From the NCBI GenBank assembly GCA_016844425.1, contig JAERML010000100.1:1-10641 (forward strand): a stretch of DNA of 10,641 nt, written 5' to 3'. Below the pieces are notes generated by a model. That model saw only the letters and a list, made by a program, of their open reading frames with translations. It was not told where the DNA came from and did not search any database. Below are positions 1-7,223 of this stretch, piece by piece. This stretch comes from Bacteroidota bacterium (GTDB lineage Bacteria; Bacteroidota; UBA10030; UBA6906). The first letter of the stretch is position 1. Each line of letters starts with the position of its first letter. The translations under genes were made by a program, and so were the position numbers.

Positions 1-120
1 GTGGTCCTTCCCGAGGCGCATGGCCTCCGCCACCAGTTCCGGGCTGCGCTGCCACACATCCAGCGTCATGTCCGAGGACAGGACGGGAACGATCTTGATG
101 CGTTTGGGGTAGCGTTTCAT
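1..120 (-). CDS. Partial gene, unknown product (first 40 codons)
   Basis: An open frame begins with ATG at 120 and runs off the left edge, so only 40 residues are visible, beginning MKRYPKRIKIVPVLSSDM and ending LGKDH. The start shares an ATGA overlap with the stop of the upstream glycosyltransferase-like gene, the same coupling seen elsewhere in this operon, which is the main reason to believe it. The segment is basic at first, then hydrophobic (IVPVL), then probably helical. I recognise no family. Its position suggests a further member of the glycan/methylation cassette, or the return to structural genes; nothing visible decides between these. Confidence 0.7.
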   Translation of the reverse strand, partial: MKRYPKRIKIVPVLSSDMTLDVWQRSPELVAEAMRLGKDH

Positions 121-752
121 GCTGCCAGATTCGTGTTGAACTGGTCCGCCATGCGCGGCAGCACCGTGAAAAGCTTGATGCCTTCCTGCTCGAAGGTTCC
201 GAAGATCAGACTCAAATCCATCGGCGCCCACACCTTCCGCTGACTTCGGAGCAGGGCCGGGATGCACTTCCTGGCCAGGATTGTCGCATGTCCGCACGCC
301 GGCCACTTCACCTGCCACACGTCCCCGGCAACCTGTGTTCGCGGCTTGTCCATGCAGCAGCAACTCCCAAGCTGGAGCATGTCGAAATCCTCCGGCGTGT
401 CCCGCAGGGCTTTCTCCGCCCTCTGAAACCAGCCGGGATGAAAATCCGCGTCCCATTCCAGCTGTAGAAAATGCTCATCCGCCTGCATGTTCAGGGCAGA
501 CCATAGCGAGTAGAAACTGACCCAGTTCGCAATCTCCTTGGCGCCGATCCGGTACCCGCTGCCGGGACTGTCAAACTCGTAGGTGTGCTCAGTCCTCAAA
601 CCGCACTGTTGCGAATCGAAACCATTGAACACATCGGGTTCGATCCCTTTCGACGCAAGTTCTTTGAGGATGAATTCCGTCCGATGAGGCAGCTCTTGGA
701 CGACCACCACAACCGGCCGTATTCTGTAATTTCCAATTTCGAGAATCTTCAT
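117..752 (-). CDS. GT25-like glycosyltransferase, paralogue of the preceding gene
   Basis: The 211-residue product resembles glycosyltransferase family 25 (LPS-type beta-glycosyltransferases using nucleotide sugars, GT-A fold). A candidate metal/nucleotide-sugar acidic motif lies at residues 98-103 (LEWDAD), in the place of the family's LEDD-type motif. A late APMDL segment (176-180) sits where GT25 proteins have a conserved Asp. It is clearly homologous to the product of 754-1356: both share SCC-x-MDKPRT, AGDVW-x-VK and DEHF blocks in the same order, while the N-terminal 60 residues have diverged. The ATG at 752 lies one base after the upstream stop (TGA-A-ATG), so translation is probably coupled. 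Sugar donor and acceptor cannot be told. The family call is from motif recall, not a search. Confidence 0.72.
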   Translation of the reverse strand: MKILEIGNYRIRPVVVVVQELPHRTEFILKELASKGIEPDVFNGFDSQQCGLRTEHTYEFDSPGSGYRIGAKEIANWVSFYSLWSALNMQADEHFLQLEWDADFHPGWFQRAEKALRDTPEDFDMLQLGSCCCMDKPRTQVAGDVWQVKWPACGHATILARKCIPALLRSQRKVWAPMDLSLIFGTFEQEGIKLFTVLPRMADQFNTNLAA

Positions 753-753
753 T

Positions 754-1356
754 TCATGACATAAGCACTGTGTTCTCCTGGTCCGCGCACCGCGGGAGTA
801 ATGTGTAAACCTTCATCTTCGGGAAGGCGTTAACGGCGAGCTGAAGGTCGATTGGAGCGTAGCACTTGCTGCACGACCTTATCATGGTGAGCAGGGCCTT
901 CCTCGCCACCACATACGCATGGTTGCAGAAAGGGTACTTCACCTCCCATACATCCCCGGCTATGTGAGTCCTCGGCTTGTCCATCGCGCAGCATGACCCG
1001 AAGAAGAAGTAATCGAAGTCCTTCGGTATGTCTCGCATCGCCTTTTCCATACGCTGACGCCAGCCGTCGTGCATGACAACATCGTGTTCGACCACGAAGA
1101 AGTGTTCATCGGGGAACAGAAGCAGTGCCCTCCATAGAGCGTGGAAAGCGCACCAGATGCCGACACCATGCGGACCTATGTTGAACTTCTCCTCCGGATG
1201 ATCCGCGTCATAGGTATGTATGGTTTCCAGACCAGCGTTGGCCGCGTGTATTCCGTAGAAGTAAAGAGCGTCGCTTATCCCGCGTTCTTCAAGGTGTTTT
1301 CTTGCTCTCGCTTCAATGTGCGGTGTTTCCAGTAATGTCAGACAGACGGTCTTCAT
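754..1356 (-). CDS. GT25-like glycosyltransferase
   Basis: The 200-residue product resembles glycosyltransferase family 25. It opens with a short beta-strand (MKTVCLTLLE). The H-x-LWRALL helix near residue 72 matches the family's SH-x-x-LW region. It then has an acidic FVVEHDVV motif (87-94) as the likely donor/metal site, NHAYVVAR (145-152) corresponding to the family's G-x-AYL-x-S block, and APIDL (167-171). The conserved SCCAMDKPRT block (121-130) is shared with its tandem neighbour at 117-752 and is not a GT25 hallmark I know. The start ATG (1356-1354) overlaps the upstream methyltransferase stop as ATGA. The protein is shorter than typical bacterial GT25 enzymes (roughly 230-260 residues). 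No membrane segment or signal peptide is apparent, so it should act in the cytoplasm. Confidence 0.75.
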   Translation of the reverse strand: MKTVCLTLLETPHIEARARKHLEERGISDALYFYGIHAANAGLETIHTYDADHPEEKFNIGPHGVGIWCAFHALWRALLLFPDEHFFVVEHDVVMHDGWRQRMEKAMRDIPKDFDYFFFGSCCAMDKPRTHIAGDVWEVKYPFCNHAYVVARKALLTMIRSCSKCYAPIDLQLAVNAFPKMKVYTLLPRCADQENTVLMS

Positions 1357-2018
1357 GCGTTTCTGTTGGTTCCTGATTCCACGTATTCGTCACCGCACGT
1401 CCAGCAAGGCTTTCTTCCATTGGCGGTCCGCCATGCGGAACCGTGTTCCTTCGCACTGTCCCACAGCCGGGAGGACAGTAATTCAGAGGCGGATTGAATA
1501 GCGGGTGCCCCCCACTGTTTCTGAACTGCCTGCACCGAACCCAGGCTGAATTCGGTTGAACCAAGGACATTTCTGGCCACGAACCTCTTCCAGGCATCGT
1601 GGCCGTCCCATGTATGATCATCCGCCATGATCCAGCCGCCCTCCGCCGCGCAGGCGTAAGCCATGTCCAGCTCATAAGTCATGCACTCGACCCAATGGTC
1701 GCTGTCATGCAGGAATAAATTCCACGGTCCCGTCTCCTGGTAGAGAGAGGCGAGCGCTTGAAAACTTTTCTTGTGAACGATCTTGTAACGAGGGTGTTCA
1801 ATCACATAGCCACCCACCGGGGATGGGTCCACCGAAAACAGTCTGCCGATGCCGGTTTCGTCCATCGCCTTCAGCATGAAAATGGTGCTGATTCCACTCC
1901 CCGTTTCCACAATAATACCAGGCGTGTGCTGCTTCACGAACTCGCCAAGCTGCCTTTGAAATCGTTCCCCTTCCTTGTGGTGCATCCGCAAAAGTTCGTC
2001 CAGGTGTTGTTTAATCAT
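1353..2018 (-). CDS. Class I SAM-dependent methyltransferase (Methyltransf_24-like)
   Basis: The 221-residue product carries the Rossmann-fold methyltransferase signature. Motif I is VETGSG at 37-42 (SAM-binding glycine loop), an acidic residue that would contact the ribose lies in FSVDPSP (61-67), HDSDH at 104-108, and GGWIMADDH at 127-135. The HD-x-DH plus GG-x-I-x-DD pattern is that of the Methyltransf_24 group, often found next to glycosyltransferases and acting on sugars or other small acceptors. The ATG at 2018 is preceded by AAAGAGG with a 4-base gap, a good ribosome site. The 3' end overlaps the next gene as ATGA. The C-terminal tail from about residue 178 includes CWTCGDEY, a possible partial metal site. 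The acceptor is unknown; a methyl cap on a glycan built by the two following GT25-like enzymes is an inference from position. Confidence 0.82.
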   Translation of the reverse strand: MIKQHLDELLRMHHKEGERFQRQLGEFVKQHTPGIIVETGSGISTIFMLKAMDETGIGRLFSVDPSPVGGYVIEHPRYKIVHKKSFQALASLYQETGPWNLFLHDSDHWVECMTYELDMAYACAAEGGWIMADDHTWDGHDAWKRFVARNVLGSTEFSLGSVQAVQKQWGAPAIQSASELLSSRLWDSAKEHGSAWRTANGRKPCWTCGDEYVESGTNRNA

Positions 2019-2039
2019 GCTTCCTCTTTCCCGTGTGGC

Positions 2040-3035
2040 TCATATTGGTTTCGTTTTATCCATCAGTTCTTCGTGTGGAATGTACTGCCAGAAACACTGG
2101 CAATCATTCGATCCACCAACAACCAGCCACTTGCCATCGACAAACTTCGAGCCTTCCGGGAACACTACAAGGGGTGCTCCAAGGTTCCTCCGATCCAGTT
2201 CGCTTCCCGATAACAGGGGTTTGGTGGTGCAGCGCGTAACCTTAAAGGGAGGCTTTGCCTCGAAGGCGTAACAGCCCATGTGGTATCTGCACTTTGGAGG
2301 TATCCACTTTGTCCTGGAGTGGAAGAAGGTGAAGTACTCATCTCCGACCCTGATTGGAGGGGTGCCTCCCCTGACTTCTCCGTAGTTCCAGAGAACGCCG
2401 GGTGACTCGTGCTTGGTTCCGATGACGAAGTTGAATGTGTCATATATCGTGTGCGGGTTGGCCGTGTATAACAGCCGGACAATTCCATCATGCTCAAACC
2501 AGAGCCAGTTCTTTTCGTGCCCAGTGTTCGCCATCAATCGTGGCCCGTTCTTTCCGACCACAGGATGGAACACTTTGCCAACCGTCTGACGTTCGTTGAG
2601 CCATCCAACACATTGATGAGCGAATGAGTTCCATTTGAAGTTGCACCATGACAGAAGTATTTGCCCGCCCACCCATGTCACTCTCGGGTCTTCAAAGTTC
2701 TCCTTGAAATGAACCCGTGGGATATTGATCGACCACGCCTTGACGGGTTCGTTCCCCACCAGTGTCCAGGCTTTCAGGGTGTTTGCTCCCACCGTTCCCA
2801 AAGGTATCACACGATGCCTGGCAATGAGTGTGTTCACTCCGTTGGCTCTTCCAAGGAGAGTGCAGTTGAAATACTCAGTTTCCACGCCGAAGCTCTTCCA
2901 TTCATCCGGGAACTTGTAAAACCCTGTTGCCCATTTTGTCTGCTCTGCAATGGATGGCAGCTTCTTCGGCGGACGGCCTTTTGGAACCGGCTCGACAGCT
3001 TTGACATATACTGTGCCTGGTGAAAACATGGCCAT
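2040..3035 (-). CDS. Five-bladed beta-propeller protein, GH43/GH130-like
   Basis: The 331-residue product reads as a repeating beta-propeller related to the GH43/GH130 superfamily. Visible blocks in order: NFEDPRVTW (113-121), the family's EDPR-type motif; EKNWLWFEHDG (174-184); GGTPPIRVGDEYFTFFHS (223-240); YHMGCYAFEAKPPF (251-264), the usual blade-end pattern before a PLL; and VVFPEG (290-295) with SNDCQCFWQYI (309-319). Acidic residues E115/D116 and D311 lie where catalytic acids can sit in such folds, but I cannot assign catalysis. It could cleave, phosphorolyse or only bind glycans. The ATG at 3035 is chosen because GGAG lies four bases upstream, one base after the previous stop; an upstream ATG at 3062 would overlap the previous gene and lacks that signal. 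No signal peptide is seen. Confidence 0.7.
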   Translation of the reverse strand: MAMFSPGTVYVKAVEPVPKGRPPKKLPSIAEQTKWATGFYKFPDEWKSFGVETEYFNCTLLGRANGVNTLIARHRVIPLGTVGANTLKAWTLVGNEPVKAWSINIPRVHFKENFEDPRVTWVGGQILLSWCNFKWNSFAHQCVGWLNERQTVGKVFHPVVGKNGPRLMANTGHEKNWLWFEHDGIVRLLYTANPHTIYDTFNFVIGTKHESPGVLWNYGEVRGGTPPIRVGDEYFTFFHSRTKWIPPKCRYHMGCYAFEAKPPFKVTRCTTKPLLSGSELDRRNLGAPLVVFPEGSKFVDGKWLVVGGSNDCQCFWQYIPHEELMDKTKPI

Positions 3036-3036
3036 A

Positions 3037-3459
3037 TCACTCCGTGACAAACTCCACCTCAAATGGCTCTCTCGAAAAGTGATAGTGCAGGCAAAGCAGC
3101 CTGTCTTTTTCCGGATACGCTTGAAGAACCAGAGTTGACCGGCCCAGCTCCTCTCCGCATCTCCATGGCACCGTAAGAACCGTCGTCAGCCAGTCCCGGC
3201 TCCAGAACATTTTGGCCTGCAACTCGTCGAACTCGAACTCCTTGTTGTCGATCCATTGCAGGTTTACCATGCCCCGATCGCCAATCCATGAGTGACCAAA
3301 GCCTAGAACACCAGGGGACATCAAGCCGGCCAAACGCTCTTCATCTGCGGCGCGAATCTGCTCCTGAAAACTACGCATCCATGCCCCGATCAAGGGCTGG
3401 ATGTGCTGCGACATGGGTATCGACTCATTGCTCTTCTTCTGATTCTCCGGGTTGCTCAT
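3037..3459 (-). CDS. SnoaL/NTF2-like small protein
   Basis: The 140-residue product matches the SnoaL-like (NTF2-fold, ketosteroid-isomerase-like) pattern. It has an N-terminal helix with W27 and a DEERLAGLM segment (39-47), then ten strand-like segments including GFGHSW (53-58), MFWSRDWL (84-91), GRSTLVLQAY (106-115) and LCLHYHFSR (122-130). The family uses this small barrel for binding or isomerising small ligands, and many members have no known reaction. It starts 35 bases inside the portal gene's 3' end, so translation is likely coupled. An alternative ATG at 3414, downstream of the portal stop, would remove 15 polar residues (up to ESIP) and is also possible. Its stop is one base from the propeller gene's ATG. 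A fold of this type between portal and glycan genes is unusual, and its role is unknown. Confidence 0.65.
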   Translation of the reverse strand: MSNPENQKKSNESIPMSQHIQPLIGAWMRSFQEQIRAADEERLAGLMSPGVLGFGHSWIGDRGMVNLQWIDNKEFEFDELQAKMFWSRDWLTTVLTVPWRCGEELGRSTLVLQAYPEKDRLLCLHYHFSREPFEVEFVTE

Positions 3460-6271
3460 TTTGTTTTTCCATTTCCATCTCGTGTTTTTGTCTGGCTTGC
3501 CGCATCTGCTGGCTTTGCTGCCGGTGTTTCTGCACCATCCCGGTCGCTGTCTTCGCGTCGGACATGGCCATTGCCTGCTTTGTTTTCGCGGCCTTGAGTT
3601 CCATGTCCTGCTTCGTCTTGGCCCTCTTCAATTTCAACTGCTGGCGTGTTTTGGCGTCGTCCTGTGATAACTTGCTCTTCAATTGGGCGGCAGCCAGCTG
3701 CGTCTTCGGGTCCATGGCCTGCTGTGCCAGCGCAGCCTGCTGCTGCATCTTCTGATTCTCCCGGGCGCTGGCCTGCTGCTGTTTTTTCTGCTGTATGAGT
3801 TTCTTGACCAGTTTATCCGTTGTCTCGGAAAGTTCATCCAACTGCTCACCGAGTATTTTAGCCTGTTGCTGACGGGTCGGATCTTGAGCCATGCGTTGCA
3901 CGTGAGCGGACACGGCGGGTCCGACCAGTTGCAGGAAGTTGACCACCTCATCCGGGTTGCCGCCCTTGCCAAGAGTCTGCAACGCCTGTCCCGCCGCCTT
4001 GAGAAACACATCCGCGAACGTAATCGGGTTCTGGCTCGCCGTGATGACGGCGGGAACGCCGATCTTCATGTCCGCCACCTGGCCTGTGGCGATGGCCACC
4101 GCATCATCCGGCAGCGTGCTGGGCGTGCTCATGGGGTAATATCGGCTGACAAGTTCCTGCCCGGCTGTGGAGGCAATGTAATCCTGGACCAGTTTCACCC
4201 TTCCGTCTTCAGGCAATGTGCCGGAAATTCCAAGAAGCTGTTGCAGGGTGTTCTGTCTCATGTACTCGCTTCCATGACCGACTACGCGGGTCGCCTTCAC
4301 GGATTCCACATCCGCAAGCTCCCTCCGTGAAACACCCCTTTCCTCACACCATGACTGAAATTCCAGCGCTTCCCTGCCTCCGGGATCACCCTCATTGATG
4401 TCCAGCCTCGTGGCCCGACGGTATATCTCCGCATAAAGCCAGTCCAACTGTTCATAAAAACGGTTGAGCTGTGTCTTGCCAAGGCGCGCTTGTTCGGAGG
4501 CTTTCTGCTGTACTTCCGTGGCGGTAAGCGGGTTCCCATTCTTTTCCTGAAGGTTTTGACGGTACTGGCTCAGGTTGGATGCCACCAGGTTTCCAAGCTC
4601 CCGGTTGAATGCCAACCCTTCCTCGATCAACCCGTTGAGACCAACCTGAACGGAATCATATCCTTCCGGTAGAACTCCGTAATCCCCCATGCGAGCCATC
4701 AGGAACTTCTGCCTGCCGCTGGCTGTGGTGGGCTTGAACATGACCTTGGGCGCAAACACTTTGTCGTAGATATTGCACAAAAGCCGATTCTGCGCTTCGA
4801 TGGCGCCGTACATCTTCACTCCCTGCCCGGTGACTCCGTAGTGTTTTCCGTTGCTCCCATAGCTGTAATACATCGGGTGAATGCACTGCTGCCAACTGGA
4901 ATATCTCCCAATCTTCAGGAAGAGAAATTGTTCCGAATCAGTTTCCTGCACCATGTCCGCCAGAACGATGGCGTGACTGATCTTCCCTTCCGCGTCGCCT
5001 TTCTTTTGAAACTCTCTGGCGAACAGGTGAAACACCCTGATCGTTTTTGACCGCACCGAATACGAATAGCTGTTCGTCTTGAGCTGTTCCTGGTGCCATT
5101 CCCAGTTCATCGTGTTTCCAAACCCGCCTTGATTCTCCGGGAATGCCTGCATGATGGCATTCCTTGTCTGATCCACATTCCAACCCACATCGGTCGCCGC
5201 TTTCCCATCGCGGATGAAATCGTAAAGCTGATGAGCCAGGTAATCCACACGGATGCCGGCCACTTCCCACTTGTTCACGTCGCATGATGCCCCATCCGGA
5301 ACCTGCAAGTATCCAAATTGAATGTTCACAGGACGCCAGTCTTCCCCATTGTCGAAAATGAGCGGCCCGGCTCCGAACCTCACCATCTCCTGGATGCTGC
5401 CCTGCCCTGTCATGTCCCAGCTTGTGTTGGTCTTCAACATCCGATGGAACCCCATCGTCACCACATTCGACCTGTTCAGCTCTATCTCCGGACGTTCCCG
5501 CATCGTCACGGTCGCGTAGTTTGGAGCCTGGCTGAACACATCATAAAAAGCCGACTTGGCCGCATCCTCGTATGCTTCCGCCAGACGAAAATTGACGTTG
5601 ATCGCGTCCGCCCTCCCGGCTGCCTTGAGGGCGCTTTCCCTGAATGGCGGGTTCCCATCGATCAAACCGCTCACCCTTGCCCTGCCCTCGGATCGCGACT
5701 GATCTTTCTTCACCCATGACTGACACAGGTTCCGCGCGAACGATGCCGATGTTATCCGCGTCTCCGGGGGATCGCCTCCGGGCGTCAATGTGGGAAGGCT
5801 GGTGTCGTAACTATCTGTTGGACATTGCTCCGTTCCAAGATACAACTTCAACCCGGTGCAACCACACTTGCCGCATCTGCCGGTGCCAAACAAGTACGAT
5901 CCGCCCCAATGCTCGCATCCGTGACAAGTGTCATACCTCGTTTGCAACACCGTCTTGTCCACCACGTCAAATCCGCTCATGGCCCATGCCGCCATCGACT
6001 TCGCAAACTGTTTCGCCTGATGATACGCCCCTCGGAGACTCTTTTCATCCGGCTCACACTCCGCCGTAGCCGTGTTCTCACACACGTTGTTCTCAAAAAA
6101 TCCATCCCAGTTCACAGGTATCGGAAGGTTGTTCGCCCTCCTGTGCGACAGCGCCATGTTCTTCAGCGAACTCAAATAGGGATGCTCGAATGACCGCTTC
6201 GTTTCAGAATCCACATAGACGAATCTTCCAGTTGTCTTCGGCGGACTTGCAGTATCAATGACACGGACCAT
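3425..6271 (-). CDS. Phage portal-like protein with N-terminal zinc ribbon and C-terminal coiled coil
   Basis: The 948-residue product is probably the portal, the dodecameric ring at the capsid vertex through which DNA enters and leaves. The order terminase-portal and the core region support this: NVNFRLAEAYEDAAKSAFYD (225-244); a long strand/loop region with KTIRVFHLFAREFQKKG; YGVTGQGVKMYGAIEAQNRL; and TATEVQQKASEQARLGK, matching the portal stem motif before a helical wing. Two additions are odd. Residues about 112-151 form a six-cysteine zinc ribbon (C116, C119, C133, C136, C138, C150). The last roughly 130 residues are a Gln/Lys-rich coiled coil, resembling barrel regions of large podovirus-type portals. 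The ATG at 6271 is chosen over a GTG at 6289 because AGAGG precedes it by seven bases. The portal call is by motif recall. Confidence 0.8.
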   Translation of the reverse strand: MVRVIDTASPPKTTGRFVYVDSETKRSFEHPYLSSLKNMALSHRRANNLPIPVNWDGFFENNVCENTATAECEPDEKSLRGAYHQAKQFAKSMAAWAMSGFDVVDKTVLQTRYDTCHGCEHWGGSYLFGTGRCGKCGCTGLKLYLGTEQCPTDSYDTSLPTLTPGGDPPETRITSASFARNLCQSWVKKDQSRSEGRARVSGLIDGNPPFRESALKAAGRADAINVNFRLAEAYEDAAKSAFYDVFSQAPNYATVTMRERPEIELNRSNVVTMGFHRMLKTNTSWDMTGQGSIQEMVRFGAGPLIFDNGEDWRPVNIQFGYLQVPDGASCDVNKWEVAGIRVDYLAHQLYDFIRDGKAATDVGWNVDQTRNAIMQAFPENQGGFGNTMNWEWHQEQLKTNSYSYSVRSKTIRVFHLFAREFQKKGDAEGKISHAIVLADMVQETDSEQFLFLKIGRYSSWQQCIHPMYYSYGSNGKHYGVTGQGVKMYGAIEAQNRLLCNIYDKVFAPKVMFKPTTASGRQKFLMARMGDYGVLPEGYDSVQVGLNGLIEEGLAFNRELGNLVASNLSQYRQNLQEKNGNPLTATEVQQKASEQARLGKTQLNRFYEQLDWLYAEIYRRATRLDINEGDPGGREALEFQSWCEERGVSRRELADVESVKATRVVGHGSEYMRQNTLQQLLGISGTLPEDGRVKLVQDYIASTAGQELVSRYYPMSTPSTLPDDAVAIATGQVADMKIGVPAVITASQNPITFADVFLKAAGQALQTLGKGGNPDEVVNFLQLVGPAVSAHVQRMAQDPTRQQQAKILGEQLDELSETTDKLVKKLIQQKKQQQASARENQKMQQQAALAQQAMDPKTQLAAAQLKSKLSQDDAKTRQQLKLKRAKTKQDMELKAAKTKQAMAMSDAKTATGMVQKHRQQSQQMRQARQKHEMEMEKQNEQPGESEEEQ

Positions 6272-6293
6272 GCCTTTTCCTCTTACCACACTT

Positions 6294-7223
6294 TCACCAG
6301 GGTTCCAACACTTCTTCAGCCGGCCCGTTCATCCTCTCGTAAACCACAGCCGCCGCAGCCACCTGTTCCTCCCACTCCCGGCTCCCCGCCTTTTCTCCCG
6401 CCGACCCTCCCGGCATCCCGCCTCCCACCGCTCCGTGCCTCTGCCGGGCCAGCTCCACCAACCCACACAGCGCATCCGCATCATCCGGACTTCTCCTGAT
6501 CCGGGCCCTGCAATCTTCCTTCGTCTCCAGCCGGTACTTCTTTCCCACCATGTCATACTCCCTTCCGCACATCTGGATGATCACCTTGTCATCCAGATTC
6601 CCAAGTTGTTTTCCCAACGCAAATTCCCGCGCCGACATCCACAGCTCCGTCACCTTCCGATCATAAACCTCGTCAGCGGGCCGGCGATCATCCGCGCTGG
6701 CTGCCTTCTCGGATGGGCGCCCGCCGAACTCAAGCTTGAGAATCCTGGAAGACCAGTTCGTGTAGAGCAGTGATGCCACGCCGCGCCCGATGGCCGTGCT
6801 GTCCAGTCCAAAGTTTTCCGGTTCAACCCCGTGCTTCTTGCAGTTCTCAACCGTCTGCCTGGCAATCTGGTGCTCATAATCCTCTCCGCTCTCCTGATCG
6901 AGCTGCAACTCGTAGCTGGCACTCAGATTTATCCCCATCCTCCCATCATCAAGATCACCCAGCATCCCGATCTTCTGCACGCAACTGTCCCCGCCAAATC
7001 CAGGATCAAGAAAACTGACCGGCGTGCTCATGCTCTTGAAAATAAGACTCCTCCTCAAATCTTCCAGCATCGTCTCGTTGAACACCGTGTTGCAAAAACC
7101 GTCCGGCGCCCATTCCCCAGCCGCCATCACCCAATACCTCAGCGTCTTCCTCACCCCCCTTTGGTTTTCCACGTCGTCACTCCGGCTTTCCTCGATCCAA
7201 AGCCATGCGCAGGCTCGCAACAC
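6294..7223 (-). CDS. terL: Large terminase, C-terminal nuclease part (frameshifted)
   Basis: This frame encodes the headful-nuclease (RNase H-fold) half of the phage large terminase, which cuts concatemeric DNA during packaging. Counting residues from the joined protein, the metal-binding acids lie in SFLDPGFGGD (311-320), NFGLDSTAIGRG (378-389) and SPDDADALCGL (486-496), the three expected nuclease motifs in the right order. The open frame extends back to a GTG at 7223 but overlaps the ATPase half. Joined by a -1 shift at 7154-7159, it contributes 286 residues, giving 550 in total. The GTG has no convincing ribosome site, so independent translation is doubtful. The C-terminus (from about GMPGGSAGEK) is low-complexity and Glu/Ala-rich. 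The stop lies 22 bases before the portal ATG. Confidence 0.85.
   Translation of the reverse strand: MLRACAWLWIEESRSDDVENQRGVRKTLRYWVMAAGEWAPDGFCNTVFNETMLEDLRRSLIFKSMSTPVSFLDPGFGGDSCVQKIGMLGDLDDGRMGINLSASYELQLDQESGEDYEHQIARQTVENCKKHGVEPENFGLDSTAIGRGVASLLYTNWSSRILKLEFGGRPSEKAASADDRRPADEVYDRKVTELWMSAREFALGKQLGNLDDKVIIQMCGREYDMVGKKYRLETKEDCRARIRRSPDDADALCGLVELARQRHGAVGGGMPGGSAGEKAGSREWEEQVAAAAVVYERMNGPAEEVLEPW
7151..7162 (-). other. Frameshift point in terL: AAAGGGGGG followed by TGA
   Basis: On the minus strand the ATPase frame reads AAA GGG GGG TGA. A shift of -1 on the six-G run reads GTG AGG AAG instead and enters the nuclease frame. A seventh G would also restore one continuous frame. Three explanations fit: a homopolymer base-call or assembly error, a true loss-of-function deletion, or -1 slippage of the P-site glycine tRNA with a stop codon in the A site. 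The run is not a classical two-tRNA slippery heptamer, since the P-site codon would re-pair with AGG. Confidence 0.85.

Noticed and set aside
2040..3062. Longer propeller gene starting at 3062
   Set aside because: The ATG at 3035 has GGAG four bases upstream and follows the previous stop by one base, whereas the longer form adds nine residues with no such signal.
3683..4330. Long plus-strand open frames (for example 3683-4330 and 7205-7963)
   Set aside because: They are antisense to well-supported portal and terminase genes, have Arg/Pro/His-rich products without family motifs, and break the uniform minus-strand operon.
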